Positions 24,704 through 36,326 of a stretch of DNA of 64,000 nucleotides are shown here, piece by piece; the stretch's first letter is position 1, and every line of letters starts with the position of its first letter. This stretch comes from Agaricus subrufescens (lineage: Eukaryota; Basidiomycota; Agaricomycetes; Agaricales; Agaricaceae), in contig JAQOTE010000022.1 of the NCBI GenBank assembly GCA_029945375.1, forward strand, positions 1 to 64,000, written 5' to 3'. Below the pieces are notes generated by a model. That model was not told where the DNA came from. It searched no databases and saw only the letters and a list, made by a program, of their open reading frames with translations. A program made the translations under genes and the position numbers.

Positions 24704-27700
24704 ATGATCTGCCCATCATGCCAAAATTCTTATAGGTCCCGGGGGCTTCGAAACCACTTTTTGCATAGTCCAGCCTGTCAACGGAAATTACAGGAGGAGG
24801 GTAAAATTATTGGACAGGAGATGGCTGAATTAGCATTTGTTGCTATTCAGGGCAGTGAGATAGGTGGGTCAATTTATGAATACCTGACTTGGTATCGTAT
24901 TCCCAATTGGTAATAATATTGTTGCAGTTGGTTTTTCAAACAATAAATCTAGCGATTATCAAGCAAAAGAGACAGATATGGTTATTGATACCAATGCCGA
25001 TGATGAAACCTGGAGCTCGGATGATAGAGATAGTGGAAATGAGTGCTTGGACACCAGTGATAGTGAAGATGATGGGACTAGTGATCATGACATAGAAAAC
25101 TACCTGGAGCCATATCGACCACCAATTTTTCATGGAGAAGATGAATACGACGAGTATAACAACTATGATGAAGATGCCAATTCTGCATCAACAGTTACAA
25201 AAACAGTTTATGATGCAAGCTGCCATTTACACCGACCTCCGACTGTCCAGAAATTTCCTGGAGAAGCAGGAAAAATCTATAGCATTGAAAATACTGGCAA
25301 TGAAAAGTATGGGGAGATGGTCGGAATATCAGAGAATGTCTATGCCCCTTTTTCATCCAAACTGGAATGGGAGATTGTAAAGTGGGCAAAACTTCAGGGA
25401 TCAACTTCAGCTGCATTTAACGATATGATGAAGATTGAAAATGTAAGTCGATACAAATTCATGTACCAAAGCTATAGTCTTATCAAAAATTAGGTACCTG
25501 AACATCTCGGTCTTTCCTTTAAATCGACAGCTGACATGAATAAGATAATCGACACAAAGCTACCTTGTGCAAGACCCCAGTTCACCCACCACCAGGTGAT
25601 AGTTGGCTCTGAAACATGTGATGTCTATTTTCGCAATATCAAAGAATGCATTCAAGCATTGCTGAACGATCCAATTCTTGCCAAGCACATGTTTTTTGCT
25701 CCTGAAAAACATTATACTGATGAATCAAAAACGACACGAATGTATCACGATATGTATACAAGCAAGTGGTGGTGGGCAACTCAAAAGGCTGTTGAAAAAC
25801 AGTCACCAGGGGCTACTATCGTTCCAGTCATTATTTCAACCGACAAAACTCAACTTACTCTATTTCGAAACAAAAGTGCATATCCTGTCTACCTGACAAT
25901 TGGAAATATTCCAAAGGAGATTCGTCGCAAACCATCGGCCCATGCTTATATTCTTCTTGGATATCTCCCAACAACACATCTCGAGACTGTTACCAATAAA
26001 GCTGCTCGGCGACGAATGATAAACAATCTATATCATTCATGTATGGGCAAGATTCTGAAACCACTGCAATGACTTGGTGAAGAGGGCACTATGATGGCTA
26101 CCACAGATGGTCATCTGCGACGAATACACCCAATTGTTGCTGCATTTGTTGGAGATTATCCCGAACAAGTTCTTACTGCTTGTATCTTCACTGGCGATTG
26201 TCCATGCTGCAAGGTATCTCGCCACAAGCTTGGAGATGCTAGTGTTCGCCATGAGCCTCGTAACCTGGCTGATGTTCTTGAAGTCCTATCTTTTGTCGAT
26301 GCTAATCCTCAAGGTTTTCTTCATGCATGCAAAGAATTTCGCATCAAACCTGTTATCTCTCCTTTTTGGAAAAACCTTCCTTACTTGGACATCTTTAACT
26401 CGATTACCCCTGATATCCTTCACCAGCTCTACCAAGGGCTCATTAAACATCTTGTTAATTGGATTCTTCAAGCATTTGGGCCTCTCGAGATTGATGCTCG
26501 GTCTCGTCGTCTTCCTCCAAACCACAACATTCGGATATTTACCAAGGGTATCAGCCCACTATCACACATTTCTGGTAAAGAGCATGATCAAATTGCCAAA
26601 ATTCTTATAGGCCTAGTTATTGGCCTTCGCCTTGACAATGGCAGCTCACCTGTGCGACTTGTTCGCTCAGTGCGAGGCATCCTAGACTTTTTATACCTGG
26701 CCCAATTCCCAGTCCATACCGACATAACTCTAGGCCTACTTCAGAAGGCAATCGACCAGTTTCACGACAACAAGGATATATTCATCCAACTAGGCATCCG
26801 AACCAACTTCAACCTTCCCAAACTTCACTTTGCAGCTCATTACATACAAAAAATCAAGTTTTTTGGCACAACCGATAACTTCAACACTGAATACACTGAA
26901 CGTCTGCATATTGATTTTGCAAAGAATGCATATTGGGCTACAAATAAAAAGGACGAATTTATTCAAATGACAACATGGTTGGAAAGAAAGGAGAAAATTC
27001 ACCGACATGAACAATTTATTCAATCAAAGTTGGAAAAAGGAAAAAGGGAGACTACTGGTGAAGAGGATTGGATTACTCCAGGGCTCTCAATCGACAGAAA
27101 ACTTCATCTTGCACATTGTCCTAGTGCAAGAAAAGTTTCAATATCCATCTTCGTTGACAAATATGGTGCTACCTACTTTCGGGAAGCATTTGCACGATTT
27201 GTTGTCTTGTCTCGCAATCCCTCACTATCGTCAACTCAGTTAGAGGAAGCCTTATGGGGTGTACAAATGCCGATTCATAACTTATGGGCCTGGCATAAAA
27301 TAAGGTTTGTGTCGACTGATAGATTTTCCCAAGCATCAACAACAGTGGATGCGATTCATGCTAATCCGGAGAACCAGAGATTTGATACTGCTCTACTACT
27401 AGTTGAAGAGGGGGCTCATGGAATACACCGTAAGTTTTGCTTCAAAAAATGTAATGTTTATCTATATTTAATGCTTCTGATAAGGTTTTCGTGTGGGTCG
27501 TATTCGGGTCATTTTTTCAATGCCCCAAAACATTCGCAAAGCAGTATTCTCAGGAATCACTATCCCTGAACATCTGGCCTATGTCGAATGGTATACCAAA
27601 TTTCCTCAATATCCTGATGCTACCCATAGGATGTACAAGATTTCTCTGCAGCATGATAGAAATGGTTCATCAAATCATGGAATCGGAAGTATTGTTCCTG

Positions 27701-27849
27701 TTTCTGACATTGTTCGGAGTGTCCATTTATTTCCAATTTTTGGACCATATGCAAACTCTGAATGGACAAACAAAAATGTTCTTGATTCTTGTAAATCCTT
27801 TTTTGTAAACCCATTTACCGACAAGTCACTATATAGATTGCTAGGATAG
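24704..27849 (+). pseudogene. Plavaka-family transposase, one in-frame stop
   Basis: Transposase of the fungal Plavaka group (CACTA superfamily), assembled from five exon pieces. The first holds a zinc-finger-like start (MICPSCQNSYRSRGLRNHF, 24704). An acidic linker exon (about 24926-25442) follows. The catalytic body starts at VPEHLGLSFKSTADMNKIID (25495). Characteristic pieces are IIDTKLPCARPQF, MYTSKWWWATQ, VPVIISTDKTQLTLFRN, TGDCPCCKVSRHKLGD, SITPDILHQLYQGLIKHLVN and FNTEYTERLHIDFAKNAYWA. The final exon (GFRVGRIRVIFSMPQNIRKA) ends SLYRLLG at 27849. A TGA at 26070-26072 interrupts the frame between KPLQ and LGEEG, while the frame and similarity continue on both sides. The gene is therefore probably inactive, or alive only through readthrough. 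The recent-looking remainder suggests late loss. Confidence 0.85.
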
Positions 27850-28222
27850 TATGTGCATTCTGAAATTGGAACTAGATTCAATCGTGGATACCAGGAAATG
27901 GGAACATGAGATTAATATCAAGGCATGAACAAAATGGTGGACATTAAGCGATTTACATGTAAGTAGAAACTGTGTACAACCTATATTAAGTAGTCGTACT
28001 CTGCATGCAGGTGCTGCATGTTTGGCTAACAAAGCCAAACATTTCGTTAAGAAGTGTGCTGTCGAAACCTGTATTCCGTTCTCCCCCATGGGTGTCTGCA
28101 AGCCTACTCCTATATATTTGTGACAAGCTGCTATCTCAATGTCGCTCTCCTGTGCTCTAACCACTGTACACACTCTCAAGTATTACTCCCGACACTATTC
28201 CCGCCGCACCCATACCAACAAC

Positions 28223-30007
28223 ATGGCAACTCCTTGGACCAAAAACGAAGTAGAGCTTCTCTTAGCGTTTGTACAGGAGCGATATTTTGCTGAAGGGAAA
28301 ACCAACCCACTCCCATCTATTCTTACCGAGAGCAAAAAGGCCCATTTCTCTGGTGCCCAAGCAAAGGTCAAGACCCGAACCAATGACCAGTGTTTCGAAA
28401 AATGGTCGCGCGTAAGTTTTCTACTGATTTTTTTTTTTTGTCAAACTAAGTTATCGTTACTAGCTTTGCAGAACATATCATCTCATTCACTCATACATCA
28501 AGACACCTGGGGCGATTTGGGACAAGGATGTTGGAATTCAACTTCGCTCGTCTGATGAACAAGACCAGTTCAACCAATATATCGCTACACTTGAACCCAC
28601 CCAGGTATGTTACTAAACTATTATCCTTCGCTACTGAGTACTGTGACTCACCTTGATAAACTATAGGCTCGCCAACTTCGCCAATTTGTGACTATCGGTT
28701 GGCATTATTGGCCACAAATGGCACACTTCGCAACTATTCTTGCATCTTCAAAACCTGCTGCTCCTGTCCATGAAGTTTCCCCCTCTTCTCAAGCTGCTGC
28801 CCCCTCTCATGAAGTTGCCCCCTCCTCTCAGGCTGCAACTCTGTCTTGCGAGGTTGCCCCCCTCTCCTCTCAGGCTACCACTTCATCTTGCGAACTTGAC
28901 TCCTCTTCCCATGTTTCTTCGTCGTCTTGTAAAGTTGCCTCTCCCTCCCAGGTTATTCTCCCCTCCCACAGAGTCGCCTCAAAATCCCAGGCTATTCTTA
29001 CTTCTTGTGAGGTCATTCACTCTTCGTTCCAACCTGCTCCCTCTTATGGAGTCGTCCCTTTCTCTTCCCCTTCCCAGTTTCCTCCTCAATTTGCTCCCTT
29101 TGCTTCTCAAGCTGCTCCCTCTACTTTCTCCTCCCACGACATCTCTGTTGCTATGGCCGAGAACAGCTTGGCCCAAGCTACTCATGATGCCCTGAATACC
29201 CTGGCTCATGCGACCCAAGATGTCCCTGCACAGATACAGAACCTTCTCGGCTATGCCAACCCACAATGTGTTGGTCCTGCACCTGCAGCTGGCGACACTC
29301 ACACGATTGACGGTCAACTGTACCCTTTGTACGATGATATCAATCAGCACTCTGATCACAGTTCGACTCATAATCAGACTTTTGATAATCGCTTTATTGC
29401 TGGGCCTGCATCTTCCTTTGTTGGAAGCTTTTCTTCCCCTGCTGGGCATCCTCCAGCAACTTCCCCTGCTGATACCGACCATATTTCTGACTGGAATTCC
29501 ACACATATGGCTAGCACTGGGAGAGGATCGTCTATTGGCGAGCATGCAGTTCCTCTTCCTGAGACTTCCCTGCTCCGGGTTCGCAACGAGAGGTCAGGGC
29601 GCGGTGCCCAAAGTTCTCCCTATACTCGTGGTACCCCTGCCATATCACAAGAGTTAGACGAAGTTGGGGGAAATGTTGTCAGCCCTGTGGTCGCAGCTGC
29701 TGCATTACACCATGCGGTCGCTCATCTCTGTAATGTTCTAGATCGCGTTCCCCAGCCTAATCAGGCCCAAGAGGAACCTCCTGAGCTTGTGGCGACACGC
29801 AGGGTTTCTGAGGATCAAACATTATCTACGAAGGTGCAGGCACATGCAGCTGCATTATTCGCTGGTTTTTCCGATTACCCTGATGCTGCTGCAGCTGGAT
29901 TGCGAGGAGCTGCCTCATATAATTGTCTTGCTGAGGAAAGTGAAGTTCAGCGCGAGTTTATCAAGGTAGTAGTTAACAAGATCATGTCAAAAGAGCCGAC
30001 TGACTGA
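28223..30007 (+). CDS. Myb/SANT-like DNA-binding protein, transposon-linked
   Basis: Three exons (28223-28411, 28464-28604, 28667-30007), all phase 0, give 556 residues. The first 110 residues look like a Myb/SANT-type DNA-binding module of the kind found near transposases: MATPWTKNEVELLLAFVQER, TNDQCFEKWSRLCRTYHLIH, KTPGAIWDKDVGIQL. The middle is Ser/Pro-rich with about a dozen degenerate copies of a 12-14-residue unit (SSQAAAPSHEVAP, SSQATTSSCELDS). The C-terminus contains HAAALFAGFSDYPDAAAAGL and ends EFIKVVVNKIMSKEPTD. It lies just after the transposase on the same strand, so a DNA-binding accessory role is plausible, but that is inference. Confidence 0.7.
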
Positions 30008-31274
30008 TATCCACTTCACTTCGATAACACCATCTCTTTGCCTATGGCCACTGGTGTAGCGCAGTTTTGTTTATGTCAGTGCCTCATCTTGTTTATGCCC
30101 GTTTATACCTGTGCCAGTGTCTCTGAGTTATCTTACCTACATGTACTTTTGCTCGAGCCGTGTCGTTGTTTCTCTCATACTATATGTTTACTATTGGATG
30201 TAGATCACATGCTTTCTCTTTTGTTTTCCTTACTACCTGCCCAATGATCACCCGAACATGTTACTTGTCTCCATCCCATACCTCAATTCTTCAGTAGCCC
30301 ATCCAATCCAAATCAGTCCTCTGCAGTCGCCAAGGAGGGCTCTAGACTTTCCGTTAAGATTTTCTTTCATATAGGATTTGGGACAAGAATAACGAAGATG
30401 AACCAGTTCGTGGCTAGCATTCAACACGTTCTCATTCGGGGGCCCATACGAGAGGCTGGGTTGAAGGAGGACCAGATAGCGGGAGCGGTGTTAGCGGTTG
30501 GAACTAGGTAGCTTATATAGTAGGTTCTGGCTGCGATGGTGGTGTGGGGAGTTTCCCTGATGCTGGAATATGGAATGTTAAGGTCAATCGTTAATATTAT
30601 GCCATGCAACACTCACAATGGCGGCACCTTGTCTCGCCAGATTCCCTAGTGTTGCACCTCAGCATAAGCGAACCGTTTCCAAAACATGCACCGACAAACC
30701 CACCACGCGTCTATTTATACATCGTTCCAAGTCTGACGTGGTAAGTAGCAGCGACGAAAAGAAAAGAGGTTGGTTGAATATGCCCAGCGTGGTCCCGGTC
30801 CAATGCGGCCCGATCAAACCGATCCGACAAATGCACTTGATGAAACACAGGCCATGGTGCCCTCTTCCACCCTCCTCTGCTATTCCTCTAGTACTCTGGT
30901 CGTCCATCGGCATGCCTCCACCACCAACGCTTATAGACACTCTCTTTTACCCCCACCACACTCTCGAGATTCCGTACCTACACACGACAACCCCACCTAG
31001 AACTACTGGCTCTCCGACTACACCGCGATCGATAAAAAGTATCGATTGATATATCGCGGGTGATGGTGTTGAAGGTGAGTGCCGAGTAAGGTGAGAAGGA
31101 AGTTGTGCATAGGACCATGTCACGACGTGGTCACACATTCTCCAAGTCGCGACAACATATTGATATTCTTTGTCGCCCTGCAGCTCTTCATCACCGGACT
31201 TTGACGGAAATGCTGGCTGAGTTGTTGTAGATTGTAACACAGCTATTCATGATCTCGTTGTTCTCCGTTTGGGT
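30008..31274. other. Unassigned segment left of the copia element
   Basis: No gene I can support. A minus-strand frame at 30612-30421 (NIPYSSIRETPHTT, YYISYLVPTANTAPAIW) reads like protein but matches nothing I know. A block at about 30283-30400 is repeated in diverged form at about 37897-38010. The last bases before the LTR, tgggt (31270-31274), are one copy of the copia target duplication. Confidence 0.45.
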
Positions 31275-31537
31275 TATTGAAATGGCTTCGGTAATGTCTT
31301 AACTTCATCTCTATTTTTATGACCTATTCTATTTTTACTTATTCTACATTTCTTTCGCCGTCTAACTTTTATCTTCATTCCGACTTCTGCCCCTCTCTTA
31401 TAACTATACAGTTTCACCTTTTCTACTATATAGTTTTACTTGTGCTGCTTCATGCCGAGAACTTATATCCGCAGCCACCATGTATCCACCTCAGCGGTCA
31501 GCTACATCTTCGTTGACGCTGAGATTGTATTCTTTTA
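31275..31537 (+). repeat. 5' LTR of the copia element (263 bp)
   Basis: Starts TATTGAAATGGCTTCGGTAA and ends GATTGTATTCTTTTA. It has the same length as the 3' LTR and differs at only three positions, each T here and C there. It is followed at once by GGTTATGGGCCCC, which looks like a primer binding site complementary to the anticodon arm of initiator tRNA-Met (contains CAT in complement). Confidence 0.93.
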
Positions 31538-31617
31538 GGTTATGGGCCCCGGTCTGTGAATCTACAGCAACGAAGTTTTTTTTGAGCAAAACAAACCGCA
31601 TACTCCAACTTTACAAC

Positions 31618-34600
31618 ATGTCTAGCACTGGTGGGAGCGCCCCCCCTATTTTCGCAGACAGCGCCAAGTTCAACAGATCGAACTGGGTGACATGGAAGGG
31701 TCTAATCCAGATAGCGGCCGACTTACGAGGCGTATCTGGGTACCTGGATGGTACTATACTGAATCCCTCCCCACAACAAACTACAAACACTACAACACCA
31801 GCCATTCCTACTGCCCCCACGGCCCCTACAACCGGAACGGCTGCCACACCTGCACAAGCCCCTGAAACGCCATGGGAATCCACATCTCCTACTCCCGCTG
31901 AGTGGAAAGTACGCAACGCCTGGGCAATGGGATTGCTCATCTATAACACAACCGACCCCCTGGGTCTCGGTATCAACATCTTGGGCACTGCTGCCGAGGC
32001 CTGGAAATCTTACACTGATGGGTATCAATTTGCCTCTGAAGTTGCGCTAGCGAATGCTGAACAAGATCTTCGCAACATGTCCTATAGCGATGGACAAGAC
32101 TTTGTCGACTTCATATCTAAGCTCAGGACTAAATGGTCTAATGCCACTGCCCTCGGAGCGAAGATCGACGATTCCGCATTCAGAATGATTATTTTGAACG
32201 CCCTACCTCGGTCATGGGATTCGATCGTTGCTACCTTATACACCACCCACACTTCTCGTGACGCCATCAACCAACTTATGACACACTGGGCTAGGATTAG
32301 CCGTGATCGTGTCATAAACCCTCAGACAACTACTGCTGCCCTTCGTGCCGAAGGTAGTGGCGGGAATGGCAACAACGGTGGCAATAGCAACAACCAAGCT
32401 CGTATATGCAGTAACTCGAATTGCAACAGGCATGGGCACACTATCGAAAACTGCTATTGGCCCGGCGGGGGCAAAGCTGGGCAGTTTCCCCCTGGCTTTG
32501 GGAAGCGTAACAATAGGAGACAGCAGAACGGATCCTCTAGTACCCAACAAACATCTGCGAACGCCGTTAGCAAAAACGCTGAGCAAGTCTTCGCCTTAGT
32601 CACTTACATCCCCACCGACACCTCTGAGGTATCTACACAGCCGTCGTCCCAGCCGTTTTCCCAATCTGACTCCATCGCACCCATTGCTAGGTCGTTCAAA
32701 TCTGATCTAGTTTTTGGCACGGCTGATGTGAGAGATGTGTTGGGAGATACTTCTAAGGACTTCACCTCGTTTATACCACAATGCCTAAATGTCCATACAA
32801 CCGTTAACAAAGCCTCCACTCTTCTTGATTCCGGCGCCAGCGATCATTGTTTCGTCGCCAGGGAATTCTTTTCTGCATACAAAGCTATGACACCACCCAG
32901 AACTGGAAACTCGGCAGGGAAAGGGTCGACTTTCTCTATCGAGGGCTCTGGCACCGCCGAATTCAGTACCACGATTGATGGCATCTCGTTGAAGATACTG
33001 ATGGCGGGTGCACTTCATACGCCACAACTTCGATCAAATTTGATATCTGTGTCGAAGTTGGTTAGCAAAGGTTTACACGTAAGCTTTGAGGGGGATATGG
33101 CGAGGGTGAAACAACCTGGCGGAAAGACAGTCCTTACAGCTATAAAACAGAACGGATTATATGTTGTGCCGATGAATGAAAATGCACGCACGAATGTTAA
33201 TACTTTCCAATTTAAACGGAAGGCTGTTTCTTTTGACATATGGCACCGAAGACTTGGACATGTGGGCGCCGACTCTCTGAAGGGGATGGTGAATGAGGGT
33301 TTGGTGGATGGATTGGAGATGAGTGGACCGGCGGAGATGAAGGCGCTTTGCGAAGATTGCATCTACGGGACGCACACGAGCCATCCATTTGCAGAGTCGA
33401 CCGCAAGCGAAGTTGAGCCACTAGAGCGGGTATACATAGACATTTGGGGACCAGCCTCCACACAATCGGCTGGGGGTGCTAGCTACTTCATGCTGATTGT
33501 TGACGGCACCACAGGGTATCGCGTCGTATACTTCTTGGCTTCGAAGTCTGCGGATGCAACGCTACGCGTGTTTAAGGAGTTCCACTCGATGGCGGAGCGA
33601 CAGACAGGCAGGAAGTTAAAACGAGTGCGCGCAGACATGGGCAAGGAGTGGTGCAACGCCACGTGGGACGAATACATAAAAAGGTTCGGCATCACTTTGG
33701 ACTTTACTACCCCCTACGCCCACCAGCAAAATGGCAAGGCTGAGCACTCCATGCGCACTTTGCTGGATACCGCGCGAACCATGCTGGCGGATTCTGGCCT
33801 GCCGCAGAAGTTCTGGGCCGACGCCGTTCAAACTGCGGTATATACTAGGAATTTTATTCCGAGTGCTCGCTCACCTTCTGCTATCCCGGCAGGCACTTGG
33901 TTCAAATGTCGTCAAGATATCTCCCATCTCTGGCCTTTTGGCTCCACAGCATATGCGCATATACCTCACGAAGTCAGCCCCTCGAAACTCGCTCCCCGAT
34001 TGGCGAAGCTGACGCTACTGGGTTACTTTGACCGGTCTGGGTACAAGTTGGTGGATCGTACAACTGGATCTGTCTACAAGTCCAGAGATGTTATATTTGA
34101 AGAATCCCCGCCACATTTTAGCACTGACCCCATCATCCGTTTCACGCCCGACGACCTCACACCGTACAGCACCGCGATTGCGCCACGACCAAAGTCCACA
34201 ACAAGTCTTCACCCCTCGACCGCGCCACCACCGCCACCTGCACCACCTGCGCCGCCTGTTCATACTCAACCCGCTCCTGGTCCTGTCTTGCCACCAGCGG
34301 GTGTTGACGCTGGGCGCAACAGTGAAGACGAGGTGTCTGACGCTGTCATGCCTGGGGGAGACCTACCCATCGCTATTTGGAAGGCGAAGAGAGAGACAAG
34401 GACTTCTGCGAGGATGAAGGACAGCCTTGAATACCTAAGCCGACCAACAGCGAGTATGGCTACAATGGATCTTGATGACTCCGCCGTTCCTTCGATGTTC
34501 CACCAGGCGATGAAACGACCTGAACTGTGGTTACAACCAATGATGAAGGAACTAGCTGTGATGGAAGCTAAGGGCGTGTTTCGTCTGGTACCGCGACCTG

Positions 34601-36030
34601 TTGGAAAGAATGTTGTGAAGTCTAAGTGGGTCTTTGCCAATAAGTATGACGATGAAGGGGCGATTGTTGACAGAAAGGCGAGATTAGTAGCGAAGGGCTT
34701 CACGCAAATTCTTGGGGAAGATTATGATGAAACTTATGCCTCGGTTGCACGCTTGGAGTCGGTCCGGATGGTGTGCGCTATAGCTGCCTCTTGTGGCTTG
34801 CGACTATGGCAGGTCGACTTTGTCTCTGCGTTTTTGAACAGCGAGAATACGTTCGAGATATTCATGGAACAGCCGCCGGGTTTCGACGAGGGGGGAGATT
34901 ATGTTTGGTTGCTCCTCAAAACCCTTTACGGGACGATGCAAGGAGCCCATGATTGGGCCGTCACGCTTGAACGCGCATATAACAGCCACGGATATTACAC
35001 TTCAAAGGCGGATTCACAAGTCAGGTCTAAACTGGTCAACGGCGAGTTTACAATAACCTCAACATGGACAGACGATATATTGGGGGCGTCATCAACAGAA
35101 GCGGGAGAAAAAAAGGCCAAGGAGGAGCTGAAGAGTAGCTATGAGATAAAGGATCTGGGTACAGCGAGGTACATTTTGGGGATGAAGATTGAGCGCAGAG
35201 ACGATGGAAGCATCAAGCTATCGCAGCGGGCTTACTCAGAACGTGTATTGACTCGCTTCAATATGGATGAAGCTAAACCACGAAGTACTCCGCTACCAGC
35301 AGGACTGATACTGTCGAATAAGGAATCACCGGTGATGGAGGAGGAAATACGCGATATGAAAGAAGTGCTGTACCGCGAAGCCCTTGGGTCACTGATGTGG
35401 CTGCAAGTGGCGACTAGACCGGATCTCTCATTTGCGGTGAACCTTCTCTCTCGTTTTGCACATAACCCGGGACGAGCACATTGGAATGCGCTTAAGCACA
35501 CTCTTGCTTATCTCAAAAACACCCTCGACTATGGTATTGTCTACTTTTACAATTCTAGCCTGCGACCTTTTGGGTATGTCGATGCGGACTATGCAGGCGA
35601 CATTGACGTCCGACGATCAACTGAGGGCTACGTCTTCTTCATGGCAGGAGGACCTGTATCATGGGCTAGCAAACGTCAAGAAACAGTTGCGCTGTCGACA
35701 GTAGAGGCGGAATACATGGCTTTCACCCGAGCTATTCAACATGCGATCTGGATGGACAAGTTTTTAGATGAGGTTGGGTTGACACAAGAGAAGCCGACTA
35801 AGATCTTCGGGGACAACACAGGAGCCATTGCGAACACGCAAAACAACAAAAACCATCGACGGACTAAACATATTGATATTAAGCATCACTTTATCAAGGA
35901 GAAAGTCGCTTCTGGTATAGTAGCTTTCAACTACGTCCCGACAGCAGAGAATCTGGCCGACATATTAACGAAGCCATTGGCGAAGGATGCCATCCTGAGA
36001 TGCTGCAAGGAAATGGGAATAAGGGGATGA
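31618..36030 (+). CDS. Copia Gag-Pol polyprotein
   Basis: A single 1470-residue frame starting MSSTGGSAPPIFADSAKF at 31618. An upstream in-frame ATG at 31480 lies within the LTR and is less likely. Order of domains: Gag (about residues 1-250), zinc knuckle CSNSNCNRHGHTIENC, aspartic protease LLDSGASDHCF, integrase zinc-binding WHRRLGH with CEDC, and integrase core with Asp in YIDIWGP, Asp in RADMGKEW and Glu in NGKAEHSMR. The reverse transcriptase has LWQVDFVSAFLNSE and an active-site TWTDDILGAS, so the usual YVDD tyrosine/valine positions are Trp/Thr. RNase H has YVDADYAGD, ALSTVEAEYMA and the closing HRRTKHIDIKHHFI. No stop or frameshift is present, so it may be active. Stop at 36028-36030. 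Confidence 0.93.
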   Translation: MSSTGGSAPPIFADSAKFNRSNWVTWKGLIQIAADLRGVSGYLDGTILNPSPQQTTNTTTPAIPTAPTAPTTGTAATPAQAPETPWESTSPTPAEWKVRNAWAMGLLIYNTTDPLGLGINILGTAAEAWKSYTDGYQFASEVALANAEQDLRNMSYSDGQDFVDFISKLRTKWSNATALGAKIDDSAFRMIILNALPRSWDSIVATLYTTHTSRDAINQLMTHWARISRDRVINPQTTTAALRAEGSGGNGNNGGNSNNQARICSNSNCNRHGHTIENCYWPGGGKAGQFPPGFGKRNNRRQQNGSSSTQQTSANAVSKNAEQVFALVTYIPTDTSEVSTQPSSQPFSQSDSIAPIARSFKSDLVFGTADVRDVLGDTSKDFTSFIPQCLNVHTTVNKASTLLDSGASDHCFVAREFFSAYKAMTPPRTGNSAGKGSTFSIEGSGTAEFSTTIDGISLKILMAGALHTPQLRSNLISVSKLVSKGLHVSFEGDMARVKQPGGKTVLTAIKQNGLYVVPMNENARTNVNTFQFKRKAVSFDIWHRRLGHVGADSLKGMVNEGLVDGLEMSGPAEMKALCEDCIYGTHTSHPFAESTASEVEPLERVYIDIWGPASTQSAGGASYFMLIVDGTTGYRVVYFLASKSADATLRVFKEFHSMAERQTGRKLKRVRADMGKEWCNATWDEYIKRFGITLDFTTPYAHQQNGKAEHSMRTLLDTARTMLADSGLPQKFWADAVQTAVYTRNFIPSARSPSAIPAGTWFKCRQDISHLWPFGSTAYAHIPHEVSPSKLAPRLAKLTLLGYFDRSGYKLVDRTTGSVYKSRDVIFEESPPHFSTDPIIRFTPDDLTPYSTAIAPRPKSTTSLHPSTAPPPPPAPPAPPVHTQPAPGPVLPPAGVDAGRNSEDEVSDAVMPGGDLPIAIWKAKRETRTSARMKDSLEYLSRPTASMATMDLDDSAVPSMFHQAMKRPELWLQPMMKELAVMEAKGVFRLVPRPVGKNVVKSKWVFANKYDDEGAIVDRKARLVAKGFTQILGEDYDETYASVARLESVRMVCAIAASCGLRLWQVDFVSAFLNSENTFEIFMEQPPGFDEGGDYVWLLLKTLYGTMQGAHDWAVTLERAYNSHGYYTSKADSQVRSKLVNGEFTITSTWTDDILGASSTEAGEKKAKEELKSSYEIKDLGTARYILGMKIERRDDGSIKLSQRAYSERVLTRFNMDEAKPRSTPLPAGLILSNKESPVMEEEIRDMKEVLYREALGSLMWLQVATRPDLSFAVNLLSRFAHNPGRAHWNALKHTLAYLKNTLDYGIVYFYNSSLRPFGYVDADYAGDIDVRRSTEGYVFFMAGGPVSWASKRQETVALSTVEAEYMAFTRAIQHAIWMDKFLDEVGLTQEKPTKIFGDNTGAIANTQNNKNHRRTKHIDIKHHFIKEKVASGIVAFNYVPTAENLADILTKPLAKDAILRCCKEMGIRG

Positions 36031-36058
36031 TAGACTGCTATAACCGAAGCAGGGGGAG

Positions 36059-36321
36059 TATTGAAATGGCTTCGGTAACGTCTTAACTTCATCTCTATTT
36101 TTATGACCTATTCTATTTTTACTTATTCTACATTTCTTTCGCCGTCTAACTTTTATCTTCATTCCGACTTCTGCCCCTCTCTTATAACCATACAGTTTCA
36201 CCTTTTCTACTATATAGTTTTACTTGTGCCGCTTCATGCCGAGAACTTATATCCGCAGCCACCATGTATCCACCTCAGCGGTCAGCTACATCTTCGTTGA
36301 CGCTGAGATTGTATTCTTTTA
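36059..36321 (+). repeat. 3' LTR of the copia element (263 bp)
   Basis: The direct repeat of 31275-31537, with C at the three positions where the 5' LTR has T. It is preceded by the polypurine tract and followed by cgggt, the right copy of the target duplication. Confidence 0.93.
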
Positions 36322-36326
36322 CGGGT

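Larger units (their letters stand above)
31275..36321 (+). mobile_element. Ty1/copia LTR retrotransposon, structurally complete
   Basis: The element is 5047 bp with two 263-bp LTRs, an uninterrupted Gag-Pol frame, a primer binding site after the 5' LTR, and a polypurine tract (gcagggggag, 36049-36058) directly before the 3' LTR. The flanks are tgggt on the left and cgggt on the right, a 5-bp target duplication with one C/T difference. It is nested inside the 23.2-kb block. The near-identical LTRs and open frame indicate a recent insertion. Confidence 0.93.

Noticed and set aside
28979..29586. Minus-strand frames antisense to the SANT-like gene
   Set aside because: Shadow of the Ser/Pro repeat region; the plus-strand frame has introns, a start and a domain.
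30618..31049. Plus-strand frame beginning MAAPCLARFPSV
   Set aside because: Possible donor sites but no coherent exon chain, domain or codon bias. Left as unassigned sequence.
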